From Apostichopus japonicus (lineage: Eukaryota > Echinodermata > Holothuroidea > Aspidochirotida > Stichopodidae), in NCBI RefSeq assembly GCF_037975245.1, contig NC_092576.1:26675611-26739610 (forward strand): DNA of 64,000 nt, in the 5' to 3' direction. This document shows, one piece after another, positions 10,878-21,709 of this stretch; position 1 is the first letter of the stretch, and every line of letters begins with the position of its first letter. The notes beneath the pieces are model-generated. The model did not search any database and was not told the DNA's origin. It saw only the letters and a program-made list of their open reading frames with translations. The translations under genes and the position numbers were made by a program.

Positions 10878-12924
10878 ATGGATTCTCTGGATCCGGCATC
10901 TCCAATATGGCCTGAATTTTCTCGGGGTCAGGAGATAATCCTTCTGCACTGATAATGTGCCCCATATATTTCACATAAGATTGTGCAATTTTGGATTTTG
11001 CCTTATTTAGGGTCAAATTACAATCTTTGGCTCTTTTCAACACTTCTTGAAGCCTTTCATTATGCTCTGCTAGATCTTTTCCCCAAATTAAGATGTCATC
11101 CATAATTACTTCGACCCCCGATATTCCCTCAAAGATTTGGCTAATTCGCTTCTGAAATACCTCTGGGGCTGAACATATGCCGAATGGCAATCTGCAGAAC
11201 TGATATCTGCCATATGGGGTATTGAAAGTGACATAATGTCGACTATCTTCGCTAAGTTTTACTTGCCAAAACGCATTGCCTGCATCCAGCACTGTGAATA
11301 TTTGTGCGTCTGACAACTTACCCGCTACTTCATTTATAGACTTCATAGGGTGGTGTTCCCTTTTGACAGACTTATTTAATTCGCGCGGATCAATGCAAAT
11401 TCTTACATCTTTATTAGGTTTCTCAACAATTACCATCCCATTCACCCACTCGGTTGGTTCAGACACTTTTCTGATAACCTGAAGTTTCTCCATACGATCA
11501 AGTTCTTGTTTTACTTTGTCCTTGAGTGCATATGGGATCCTCCGTGGTGGCTGAACTGTTGGGTTTGCGTTTTCATCGATCCTGATGGTATATTCATCCT
11601 CCAGGGTTCCCAACCCATTGAAAACTTCCGGAAAACTTGCTACTATATCGTCCGGTGTGACAGCTGAGTTCCCGTTGACCTCTGCACTAACTGCAAACGA
11701 CTTCCTTATTAACTGCAAGGCGAGACATGTAGAAAGTCCCAATAATGGCACTAGATTTTCTTCTACAATCTGAAACTCAACAACATGGTATTTGTCTGCA
11801 TGTTGCACCAAGAGCCGCTGTCGTCCTACCGTAGTGACCCGATGACCCGTATAGGAGACTAACCTCACTTTTGATCTCCTCAAGCCCTCTTGTGAGATCT
11901 TGTCGTAGATAGCTTTGGGCAAAATATTACACTCCGCCCCTGTGTCTATTTTCAGTGTGACGGGAGTCTCATTTATGTCCAACTTTATAGTCCATTCATC
12001 CTCCTGTGGATTGTTCTCCTCAGGCTCCAGTTTGGTTTTACCTGTCACCATTGATATGTAAAACTCCTGTTCTGAGTCACTGCTCGAGTAATTACTAGCC
12101 CCTTGGACTTTGTTAACAGATTTTTGCTTTCTCTCATTCTGGTGCGACTGCTGTCTTCCTCTACATTGTGCTGCAAAATGTCCATATTTGCCACACTTTA
12201 GGCACTGTTTTCCATACGCGAAGCATTGTTTTGGCCCATGGCGGTGCCCACACTTCCGACAGTCAAACGTATCCGATGGCTGCCTACTTTGTTGGTTGAC
12301 GCCCTTATTATTTTGTCTGTTTTTCGTGGATCCCCGTTTATTCTTCTCAGTTTGACATGCATGAATATGGCTAGTAACATTGTTCTCTTGCAGAGACTGC
12401 GCCTGTGTTTGACTAATTTCCGAAGCCCTGCATATTTGTATAGCAGTCTCCAGTGTTAATTTGTCATCACGCAGCAACCTAGCCCTTACTGCATCATTCG
12501 TGATTCCACACACAACTCGGTCGCGTATCAATGTATCAGTCAGTTGCGCGAATTCACAAGATTTCGCTTTCACACGCAAATCTGTAACGTATGTGTCAAT
12601 TGACTCACCCGGTTGCTGATTTCTTTTATTAAATACGTGCCTTTCGTATGTTACATTTTTCCGTGGGTTACAGTATTTCTCAAGTTGTTCCAAAATCTTC
12701 CCCAGTTTTTTTTCATCGCCTGCTGTCTCCCATTTGAATGTATTGTACACTTCAACTACCTCCGGGCCTGCCACGTGTAGCAGAGTCATGGATTGCACTG
12801 CATCATCCTTCTTACCCAGGTCGGTAGCTATGGAATAAATTTCAAAACTCTGTCTGAAACGGCGAAAGTTCTCTGCCATGTTCCCCTGTAGGGACATTGG
12901 ACTCGGTGGGGTCAACTTGTCCAT
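10878..12924 (-). pseudogene. Element F gag-protease-RT (single long frame, 3' truncated)
   Basis: A single open frame of about 680 residues from an ATG at 12924. The gag capsid has 'ENFRRFRQSFEIY' and 'QQPGESIDTYVTDLR'. Two zinc knuckles follow in 'CRKCGHRHGPKQCF...CLKCGKYGHFAAQC'. The protease has 'LKIDTGAECNIL', and RT has 'RICIDPRELNK', 'FTVLDAGNAFWQ' and 'IMDDILIWG', where the usual Y of YxDD is I. Gag and pol are fused without a frameshift, as in mag-like gypsy elements. RT ends abruptly near 10878, where a 60-bp LTR piece is joined. This is the most intact frame in the window, but it lacks the rest of pol. Confidence 0.92.
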
Positions 12925-12927
12925 ACT

Positions 12928-12942
12928 GTTGATTCTGACACC
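12928..12942 (-). promoter_or_regulatory. Element F primer-binding site
   Basis: Directly after the LTR edge the minus strand reads TGGTGTCAGAATC. It starts with the TGG complementary to a tRNA CCA end and lies just before the gag ATG at 12924. The tRNA is not identified. Confidence 0.6.
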
Positions 12943-13320
12943 ATATAAGATTCACTTGGAAAGGCTATTCGGTAAATAAAGAGGCTTAAGAGATGGCTGC
13001 CAGTGTACGAGTGGTCTTTATTGTCAAGCACAGTATAAGTGGTGGCGCTATGCCAGAACCACAATACATTTATATAATATTGTGATATCTCCCTTTTTAA
13101 GATTAATATGTAAAGTCGGCAACATGTAAACATGATGATAGTATACATTAATTCATGGAAGATGACTGCAAAGGATCAAGTGTTAATAAACTCATTTGTA
13201 TGTAATAAAACTCACACCAAACATGTTAATGAACTATTTATGAATCACGTACTCTGATTAATTACTTTAACTATTGAACTAAAACTTTATGCATAACATG
13301 GTTTGAAGAGTGACAGTGAT
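12943..13320 (-). repeat. Single full LTR of element F
   Basis: Lies between F's 3' coding piece (13323-14021) and F's primer-binding site. The inner edge is fixed by the primer site and by the 60-bp copy at 10818-10877. The outer edge, near 13320, is not fixed by a second copy. It contains AT-rich sequence and a possible polyadenylation region. Confidence 0.75.
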
Positions 13321-13322
13321 CA

Positions 13323-14021
13323 CTAAGCACATGATGGACATGTGGTACATGGTAGTTTTGCTTTCAATTGTCTACCACTACGACTAGTTCGAGGGTGGTC
13401 TACTTGTGGTACAGGGTCCTCATTAACCTCAGGGTTGTTTTCCTGCTCTAGTGGAACTGATTCACCAAAGTCATAGTTTTCAACAAACGTCTCGTTTGTT
13501 TTCCTGATTACACGCCTGTTCCTCCTCAAATTTACACCTTTAACTCGAACAATATAAGACCTTGGGTCCTTAGTTTGTCTGATAACCTCACCTTGGTCCC
13601 AGTGTCGATGTGCTATTTTAACTCTGACCTTATCACCAGGTTTCAGGGGAAGCAATGGTTTAGCATCAATATATTCATGAAATTTGCTCGTACCAAACAA
13701 AATCGCCAACATTTCTTTTTCTATTTGAGCATAGTATCTCTCCGCCTTGTTAAGCGAACGAGATGCGTATGCTATCGGGTGGCCTTCCTGCAACAAGCAT
13801 GCTCCCATTCCATGTTGAGAGGCATCTACCGATACTAACACCGGTTTTCCTGGGTCATAGAATTTTAGCACCGGGGCTTCAGTTAGTGCTTTCTTTATTT
13901 CCGACAAACATGCTTTATGTTGGTCATCCCATACCCATGCAACATCTTTTTCTAGCAGTTGCCTAATTGGGGTACTAATGGTAGCTAAATTAGGAATAAA
14001 CTTCCCCACATAGTTTAGATA
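13323..14021 (-). pseudogene. Element F displaced 3' end: RT thumb, RNase H, integrase tail
   Basis: The frame starts in the RT-RNase H connection ('YLNYVGKFIPNLATISTPIRQLL') and runs through RNase H ('VSVDASQHGMGACLLQ', 'YASRSLNKAERYYAQIEKEMLAI'). It then jumps inside the frame to an integrase C-terminal tail ('LKPGDKVRVK...DPRSYIVRVKG'), so most of RNase H and all of the integrase core are deleted. It picks up almost exactly where the RT at 10878 stops, yet lies 5' of the LTR and gag. The element is therefore circularly permuted. Confidence 0.85.
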
Positions 14022-14026
14022 GCCTC
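14022..14026. repeat. Target-site duplication of element F (upper side), gcctc
   Basis: Matches 10813-10817. Three of the five bases could also belong to the F sequence that follows, so microhomology is an alternative reading on this side. Confidence 0.6.
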
Positions 14027-14993
14027 CATCTCTGATGGGACTGGGGTTTGGACTGATGTTTCCGCCTTCACCGGCTTCTCCACTTCCTTGGTTGTTGTGC
14101 TGCATTAACTTTTATAACTTTTCTAGCAGCTTGATGTTATTTCTGTCTCTCGTCATCCTCGCTGGAAGCGGCGTTGAAGCTCTCAAACAGCTCCTCATCA
14201 GACACAGTGGACCTCTTCAACAGTGGAGTGACTTCTGCTCTAATAAAGTCATTATGAAGTCCTGTCAGAAGCGTTCGTAGCATCATATTCTGGACCAGAC
14301 GAGGTTCATAGCTAAGACCTGAGTCCGCCTCCTGCGAAGCAAAGATGACCTTCTGGCGTAACTCCAGCATTCTCACGAGGAAGTGTAGGGGGGTCTCCTT
14401 TGGTTCTTGGGATCCATTGGACAGGTGATGGTAAAGTCGGTAGCCTGTCCTTCCCAGTAGTGGGATCGTAGGATCTTCCGAAGTGACGCCATTGTCAGGC
14501 CACGAAGACTTTCCAAATAGCCACGTAGACTCAGGCCAGGCTGGATGGCACGAATAACAGCCTCTGTTATCTCTTCATCGGGGATGTTTTTTCTTTGGCT
14601 TACCTCTATCTGGTGGGCTAAGCTGGCAAAGGACAACTTGTCTTTGTGCCCAGGCTCCCCAATCTGCCCCGAAATCCGGAAATCTTTCCGCACAAAGGAC
14701 CCATTCTCTATATCAACCCTAGAGGGGGTTCTACGATACTGTGGTGGAATAAAAGAGGTAGAGGGCTGGGCAGGGGGAAGGGGTTTTTCAGTGTCTGAAT
14801 GACTGATGATCCTAATATCAGTTAGCAGGTTTCTAAGGGCGTCCAACCCCCCATCATCACTGCCCTCCAGATCTTCACCATGGACATATAAAAGAAGTTG
14901 CCTTTTCAGAGCTAGTTTAGATTTCGCCTCTAGGCCTTCTAGCTTAACTGAGATGCATACCTCCCTCAACTGACTTTCCTCTAACGTAGACAC
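14027..14993 (-). pseudogene. Element D gag, N-terminal part
   Basis: The frame from 14993 has a helical N-terminal 'LREVCISVKLEGLEAKSKLALKRQLLLYV', then a proline-serine-rich linker and a capsid-like region ending 'SEDDERQK'. Frameshifts occur near 14375 and 14070 and a TAA near 14136. The reading frame then leads to the gcctc duplication where F is inserted. The N-terminal helix-extended-loop-helix resembles a SAP-type fold by eye only. Confidence 0.8.
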
Positions 14994-15201
14994 AACTTGG
15001 GAGATCTCCCCAATAACCTGTTCCAGCTCCTGATACCATACTATTACTAACGAACCAACTAACCACTATTCCCAGGCCTGTGTTAGCCTATATCTTAGTA
15101 ATCCAATCACTTTTATCTTAAAATACAAACATCTTAGTGAAATAATTAAACATTATATGGCATAGTCACACTGCTTTGCAATCCGGGTGGTGCCTCCAAA
15201 A
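14994..15201 (-). other. Element D leader with primer-binding site
   Basis: Between the 5' LTR and gag. Four bases after the LTR the minus strand reads TGGAGGCACCACCC (about 15184-15197), a primer-binding site beginning with TGG. The tRNA is not identified. Confidence 0.6.
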
Positions 15202-16026
15202 TGTTGCCCCGGTCCAATGGTCGAGCCTGGGGTGTTCCACAGGTTTCCGCATCTAGCCGTCACAGGTTCTACGTCTAGCCATCACAGGTTCCTGCTCCTC
15301 GGCTTAGCCTTCCTCTTATTTATTATAGCAGATGGTGGTGCTCATGAGCCAGCTGATTGAGTAGATATGGTCAGAAAAAGTACACAAGAGTTCTTGTTGA
15401 TGGTATATACAATGGCTTGATATGAAAGCATCCATGATTTATTTAACCTCTCACTCAGGGTCTGAAAACCTCGGTTTACAAAGCGTGGAACTTCTTACAA
15501 GTTAGGTTAAATTAACACAAAACAATGGATAAGGCTAAATGCATAATGAATAAAAAGCAAATGGAAGAAGTAGAAGTATAACTAACACCTTAATGTAATA
15601 CAGAATGATCTTATTAATCTCTCGTCACTCACTTGAACAGTCTTAGTGATATAAACTGCATTTACATAACTTTAAACACTCGCAAAACCCCTTCCCCTGT
15701 TGAGTCTGTGTAAGCCCAATTACTCTTCGGACTAGAAATAATGTTCAACAATAATCAATAAATAGCCAACCTTAAATACATTACGAGTGTTGATTTAATC
15801 CCTAGCTTTCTTAATATATACTCCTGAACTTGAAACAACATAAACATACCTGATTGAGTAGATATGGGCAGAAAAAGTACACAAGAGTTCTTGTTGATGG
15901 TAAATACAATGGCTTGATATGAAAGCATGGGTGGTGCATGTATAACATCTCAACCCATGGCAAAGAAACAAAAAAAGGGGGCGCTATTACACCTCCACAG
16001 TTGTTGAGTACTTTACTGTCCCTTCA
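15202..16026 (-). repeat. 5' LTR of gypsy element D
   Basis: 825-bp partner of 4502-5388. It has the same 'tgttgccccggtccaatgg' edge, the same internal 75-bp duplication, and fewer 20-bp units. It ends CA next to gaac at 16027-16030. For D this LTR would carry the promoter, transcribing toward lower coordinates. Confidence 0.93.
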
Positions 16027-16030
16027 GAAC
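16027..16030. repeat. Target-site duplication (right) of element D, gaac
   Basis: Partner of 4498-4501. Gypsy B's RT/RNase H frame resumes immediately on the high-coordinate side. Confidence 0.85.
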
Positions 16031-17344
16031 AGCTCCAAGTCCCATGTGACTTACATCAATTTCGAGAATGAAAGGCTTCTTGAAGTCTGGGTAGCCAATA
16101 ACAGGTGCAGAAATCAAGCATTTCTTGAGTGTCTGAAAAGCTGTTTCGCATTCTTGGTTCCACTGTTGTGTGATGTTCCTTTTTGTCTGCGAGTCTTGAA
16201 CTGCCTTTCTCTGCCCCTTCTTTTTTTTAAGGGACCACCGGTCACTGCATGCAGAGGAGAAGCAATCTTGGCAAAATTCTGGATGAATCTGCGGTAGTAC
16301 CCTGCTAGTCCAAGGAATCCTCGTAGTTGTTTTTCTGTGGTAGCTGTGGGCCAATCTGTATCAGCAGCAACTTTGTCTGGGTCAGGAGGCAATACCGTCT
16401 TCTGTTATCATGTGCCCAAGGTAGCAAAGTTTTCTTTTGAAGAGCTTGCACTTCTCTGGTTTTATTTTCAAATTCAGCTTACTCAGATGAGTCAACCATC
16501 TCCGATCTCTCCAACGTCTCCTCAAAGGTTGTGCCGAAGACTAGGATATCATCCAAGTATGTAAGAATGGTTTGGAAGTTTTTGTCGCCGAAGTTCTTGT
16601 CCATCAGACGCATGAAGGTGGCAGGCGCATTGCAGCTGAGCCCAAACGGCATGCGCAAGTGCTCATACAACCCACCTGTTCCTACTCTGAAAGCTGTCTT
16701 TTCAACATCTTCTTTTGCTACTGGTATCTGGTGGAAACCATGTGCTAAGTCTAAACTGCAGAAAAATTTAGCACCCTTCAAGACGTCAAGTGCTTCTTCC
16801 AAGCGGGGGAGCGGGTAGGCATCTTTGTGTGTTTTGTTATTGAGGGTCCTGTAATCTACGCATAGTCTTAGTTTGCCATCCTTCTTTCTTACTAACACTA
16901 CAGGAGATGCGTATGGGCTTGAAGATTCACAAATAATTGCTTTCTCCAGTGCCTTCTGTAAGTAATCTCTTACTTCTTGCCAGTGATGTGGGGTACTTTC
17001 ACTGGAATGTTGTTGTGGGTATATATTTTGTGTTCAATATCAGCACAAAATCCTAGGTCGTCTTCATCTTTACTAAAGGCTGTCTGGTATGTTTCAAGTG
17101 TAGAAATTAGCTTCTGGTGAGATGAACTATCAAGATTTTCATCAATTTCAATACGCTTTAGAAGTTCTTTCTTTTGCTGTGTCGAACTAGTGGTTACTAG
17201 TTCAGAGACAATTTCATTTACGTTCACACTTGAAGCATCTTCTGCTGGCAGATTGGTTTCCAGCACCTCACTAAGGATAGCAATGGGTGTCTTCGGTTGA
17301 AGAAAGGTGTCATTTTCTGACATGTTGATTATTTGTACAGGCAT
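16031..17344 (-). pseudogene. Gypsy element B reverse transcriptase and start of RNase H
   Basis: RT blocks 'VRKKDGKLRLCVDYRTLN', 'FFCSLDLAHGFHQ', 'LRMPFGLS.APATFMRLM' and the catalytic YLDD in 'LTYLDDILVFG', then 'LRGFLGLAGYYRRFIQNFAKIASPL' and the first RNase H strand ending at the D insertion. A frameshift near 16480-16510 and another near 16200 break it. The protein continues at 4497 on the other side of element D. Confidence 0.9.
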
Positions 17345-17354
17345 TTTTCCAGTT

Positions 17355-17956
17355 TCAGTTTGAGCTACTAATCCTGGTGCAATTGCAATTCCATTTGGTA
17401 GGTGGCTTTACATCACCATACATTTCTTCTATTAGGACCTCCCACTGTCCTGCTGGTGGCGCCATAGCTGAACCTTCAATTACCTTCACTGACCTTGATG
17501 GAATAAGTACTGGCAGCTTACCTGCAACACGAACCTGTTTCACTTTCTCTTCTACTGGTGAGACTGCAACTTCTTCATACAATGCAAGAATCTGCAGCAA
17601 GCCTGTCTGCTCCAACTTTCTGTCACTTTCTGCCAGTTGCGAATTGATCAGATCTTTAACAACTAAAAATCCCATGTTGGGGAAAACTCGCCCGAGAATT
17701 TCAACGGTTAATCCAACATACCCAAGATAATTTCGATGAAAGCCGACACATCAACCAACTCTTCTCTTTCAGCAAGGTACTGGTAAAAGAAGGACTCGGT
17801 TACCGTGGAAACTTGTGCTCCCGTATCCACCAAACATTTCACCTTAGTGCCACTTAACCCCACTTCATCTTCTGGGCACTCTCCCACCGCCTTGTGCAGC
17901 AATGAGCTTTTGTTGGTTTCACCGCTACCTATAGCATGGCTCCCTGCTACAGGCAT
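17355..17956 (-). pseudogene. Gypsy element B protease
   Basis: 'KCLVDTGAQVSTV' near 17835 carries the catalytic DTG of a retropepsin, followed by the downstream hydrophobic segment and 'MGFLVVKDLIN' in the next frame. Frames change near 17700. The spacing to gag (40 nt) and RT (10 nt) is normal for a gypsy polyprotein. Confidence 0.82.
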
Positions 17957-17997
17957 TTCTAGTTTGACGCTTGGTTGGATGGTTGACGAGGTTGACG

Positions 17998-18972
17998 TTA
18001 GGCTGAAGGTTGATGATGAGTTATGTTCGGGAGTTGTGGGCAGTTCCTCTTAAAATGTTCTGGGGAGTTACACAAGAAGCAAGTCATGGTGCGTCGTGGT
18101 AGTGGGGGTTGTCGTGCTGACATTGCTTCCAGTCTCTTCAACAAACTTTCTATTTGTGTCTGCTGGTCATCAAGGCGCTTTCCTTGTTGTTGCAGCAGGT
18201 TCAGAACTTTATCTTCAGATGTCACTGTTTCTCTTACCACAGGAATCTCTCTGAGATGGGCCTTTTGAGGTCCATTTCCCATCCAGGCAATAGCTCTATC
18301 TCTTAAATCAAAGAATGATAAAGATGGCATTTCTAAGTTTAGTCGTCGGAGCTCTCTTTTCAGACTTTCATCTCGCACGGCTTCAGCTAGTCGACCCTTG
18401 AGGGTCTTTTCTCTACCCTCAATGTACGATTTGTCAATACCGGCAATTCTGTCATACATCTCGACCAATTCCAAGGATGTGCTCAACAGGTCGGACTCTC
18501 TGGCTGGGTATGTGAGAAGAATCTCTGCTGCAGCTGAGGTAGGGTGAAACCATCACCAAAAACTCGAACAAGAGCCTGAAAAATTTCTTCTGCACTGCTC
18601 GTAACACTTTCGCCTCTAGCTACAATCTCCTGCCTCGCTTTCCCAGTGAGATGACCAACAACACAGGCTGCTTTTTCAGCCTCGCTGGACCGTTTTGCTG
18701 ACAAATACCCTCTCATGTCCATTACCCATTCTTGAACAGATGGAACACCAGCTTTGTCGGAACAGCCGCTAAACCATGGCATTTGGCAATACGGTGCCAC
18801 TAAAATTGGTGTTATCATCTCCTTTGAAGCATCTTTGTCCCTCATCTTCTTTCTTCGAGTTTGCAGTAGCAATCGCTTGGGCAGTTTTTTCCTTTTCTGC
18901 CTCCAGTGCTTTCTTCAAGGCCTCCATTTCTTCTTTCATCTTCTCGAACTCATCTGAGTTGGCCATGCTCAT
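17998..18972 (-). pseudogene. Gypsy element B gag
   Basis: Starts with a predicted coiled coil (acidic-basic heptads 'FEKMKEEMEALKKALEAEKE'). A capsid with 'SVQEWVMDMRGYL' and 'FGDGFTLPQLQQRFF' follows in a second frame. The third frame ends with 'CFLCNSPEHFKRNC', a CCHC zinc knuckle. At least two frameshifts (about 18480 and 18870-18960) break it. Confidence 0.82.
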
Positions 18973-19317
18973 GAAATTGCTGGTAAATTACTGGAGGGCT
19001 ATTTTACAGTTAAAACATGCCAAAGGACCATACCTCAGTTGCAACAAATCTGTACTTGTGACCATGCCTTTAGGGGGTAAAGATCTTCGGCTCGTAGATG
19101 TTGTCATTGTGTTTTGAGAAACCCTGCCGACTACGCCAAATGTGAGGAAGTCAAATAGTACACTGAAAACATCTCTGTTGGTTGTCAGGTTTCTTTTATT
19201 TCTCGTACAGTATATACAAAGCAAATTACCCTGTGGAAATGTAATAGGTACGTTGCGATTAGTAACTTGACACAAAAATATTCATTTATCAAACAGATTA
19301 TTTATGCAGTTATCTCC
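18973..19317 (-). repeat. Probable element B leader and 5' LTR
   Basis: On the minus strand, TGGCGTAGTCGGCAGGG at about 19122-19138 looks like a primer-binding site, two bases after a candidate LTR edge at 19141 (TG in plus orientation). The LTR would fill 19141 to about 19317. No second copy was found because B's 3' end is missing, so the boundaries rest on this alone. Confidence 0.45.
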
Positions 19318-19768
19318 CTATAGATGCAAAATCTTACCAACACTAATATTGTAGAAAGAAAGTGCAAATTTGCATTGTTCTGCTGCTTGCCTGAGGCGCA
19401 CGAAATATTGGTCAACTGATTCACCTTGTTGTTGCGTAGACAGAAAAAATTTGTGTCTGTCGTACAGTACATTTCTTGGCGGTTTGAAATGTTCACTAAG
19501 CTTCTTAATGATAGAGTCATGGTTTTTGCTTTCGTCAGCAGTTATAGGTAACGATTTGAGCCTTTTTCTGCAGTCGATACCCATGATAGTTTTCGGGGTG
19601 GCGACTTGAATAGCTTGCTCCTTCTGATCTAGGCTTACAGCAATTCGATAATCTTGCCATGCCTCTTCGAAAGATAGCCAGTTTTGCTCCGTATTGCCTG
19701 TACACACCGTTGATGATGGTGGCAGAATTGCATACCCCATATTTATACAGAGTAAGTGTGGTACTCAT
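19318..19768 (-). pseudogene. Gypsy fragment E: gag N-terminal part
   Basis: Two overlapping frames give a gag with 'NWLSFEEAWQDYRIA', 'EHFKPPRNVLYDRHKFF' and 'QQGESVDQYFVRLRQAAEQC', closely parallel in layout to F's gag. It is cut off where the element B LTR or leader begins near 19318, suggesting B inserted into E. The matching downstream part of E is not found next to B's other end unless fragment A belongs to it. Confidence 0.78.
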
Positions 19769-19977
19769 GTTGTAGTGAAACTGATAGTAAAACAGTTCAA
19801 TACTGTTCTTTACGTTAATGTTGTCCTTGGTGTGCCTTCGTCGCGCACACGGTGTGTAGGCTTACGTTGCACGTTGCAAATAATGAGGCAGTGGTGGTTT
19901 CAAAGTTCCAGTAAACATCGGTGCTTAACAATTTTTTGTCCGAGTGAAAACAGTCAGAAATCACGTCGCAGTCACCA

Positions 19978-20220
19978 TGTTATGTTTTGCATCGAACAAA
20001 TAAGACGATAAGAGTATGATGTTATGGAATTCAACTGATATATTGATGGATCAACTGTAACAGTAAGTACCAACTGAAACAATGACAGACTCCAACCAGA
20101 GCGTTCTCTCCCTCGTTCAGGCTCGTCCGAACATAATAATAATAACATCAGGCTCGTACGTAAACACTAACATAACACATAGTACAATTTGAACGATGAA
20201 TAAACAAAGAAAACGTCATG
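19978..20220 (-). repeat. Candidate LTR between elements C and E
   Basis: The plus strand starts 'tgttatgttttgc' at 19978. On the minus strand it is followed at once by TGGTGACTGCGACGTG (19962-19977), a good primer-binding site for E. Its other edge lies just past C's integrase stop at 20228. It could serve as both the 3' LTR of C and the 5' LTR of E. There is no second copy to prove it. Confidence 0.4.
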
Positions 20221-20227
20221 TTGGTGA

Positions 20228-21709
20228 TTAGACATCTTTCAAGTATGCCGGCGGTTGGCGATTACGACGTGGGTACATATTAGGTCTGTTCTGCGGCTGT
20301 GCAGAGCGCGGTGTAGGGTCAGCAGGTATGAGGTACATGTCGTCATCTGTATCAGAGTCACATGGCTGATTTTTACAGGCATGGTGGTTTTTAAGGAGTT
20401 TGAACGAGGAGCAGTTACGCGTAATGTTATGACTTCCACACGATACCGTAACCATGGTCCCTTTGACTCTAGTTACTATGAAAGGATTGATCTTATAAGG
20501 GGTATTGCGCTTGCTCACATAACCGTCTTCTCTGACAAGCACAGAGTCTCCAATTTTAAAGGAGTGTTTACTTGTTCTAGCACGCGCGTCTGCATTTTTT
20601 CTCATTCTTTCTTTCGCTCTTCTGTCGTTTTCACAAGTGACGCTGTCATAAGGCAGGGTGTGAACACTTATTTCTGGGATGCGCATACAAAGAGCTCTAC
20701 CAAAAAGCAGGGTTGCGGGGGGTGCTCCCGTTGAGGTGTGTGGTGTCGCTCTATAATTTCATAAAAACCTATTTAGTTCCTGCTTCCACGACTTTCCTTC
20801 TGCATGTGCTGTGCGGTAAACCTTTTTCAAGGTTTTCATAAAGCGTTCCACTAAACCATTTGCGCGGGGCCATCGTGGCGTGATTTTGCGATGCTTAAAA
20901 CCTAAGTAGTTGGCAAGGTCTTTGAATTCCCTGCTATTAAAGGGTGGACCATTGTCCGTTCTGACTACCTTTGGGATGCCAAACATAGCAAAGATTTTGT
21001 CAACTGCAGGGATGACTGAACTTGCAGACGTTGAGCTAATGACCTCTACAACGGGGTATCTGCTATAGTCGTCAATGCAAACCATTAAGTGATCTCCGGT
21101 TGGCAAATCTGCAAAGTCAATACTTATTTCAACCCAGGGGGCTTGGGGCAGTTCTGACATTTGAAGTGGTTCACGACTGTTATCAATCGTTGTTGCTTGA
21201 CATGGTATGCAATTAGCAATTGTCGTTGCTATGATGTTATCTATTCCTGGAAACCACACTTTCTCACGGAGGAGCTTCTTAGTCTTAACTTCTCCTTGGT
21301 GCCCTTCATGAGCTATGTCCAGGATGCTTTGCTGCAGGCAGGTAGGAATGATAATACGACTGCCGCGCAATAACACATTATCATGTGATACACTCAACTC
21401 ATTGTGCACCTTGTGTAATGCTTTAATTTGACTTTCATATTTGGTACCTTCCACATTTTTCAATGCAATATGCCAATAACTTGAAGATACAGCAGACATA
21501 CATTCCTGAAGTACCTTGTCATTTTCAGTTGCTTTGATAATGTCCCCTACTAGAATTGTCTTGGGCAGTGAATTATTCACAATCAAATTTATGTGTTCAT
21601 CTGCCATCTTTTCCTCGCTCGAGGATTGCTTTGTAGACACAAGAGGGTATCGTGACATGTAGTCAGCAGGATCTCGATTTTCCTGGAGCATACACTGTTT
21701 TGAATGCAT
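20228..21709 (-). pseudogene. Gypsy element C integrase
   Basis: Frame 21709-20759 begins at the RNase H end ('DPADYMSRYP'). It continues with the zinc-binding region 'HEGHQGEVKTKKLL...CIPCQA' and the core with catalytic D in 'ISIDFADLP', 'VRTDNGPPF' and 'RWPRANGLVERF'. The C-terminal tail (20228-20686) has 'NPFIVTRVKGTMVTV...ITRNCSSFKLLK' and ends 'PAYLKDV'. A frameshift lies between them near 20700-20760. Same family type as fragment A. Confidence 0.92.
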
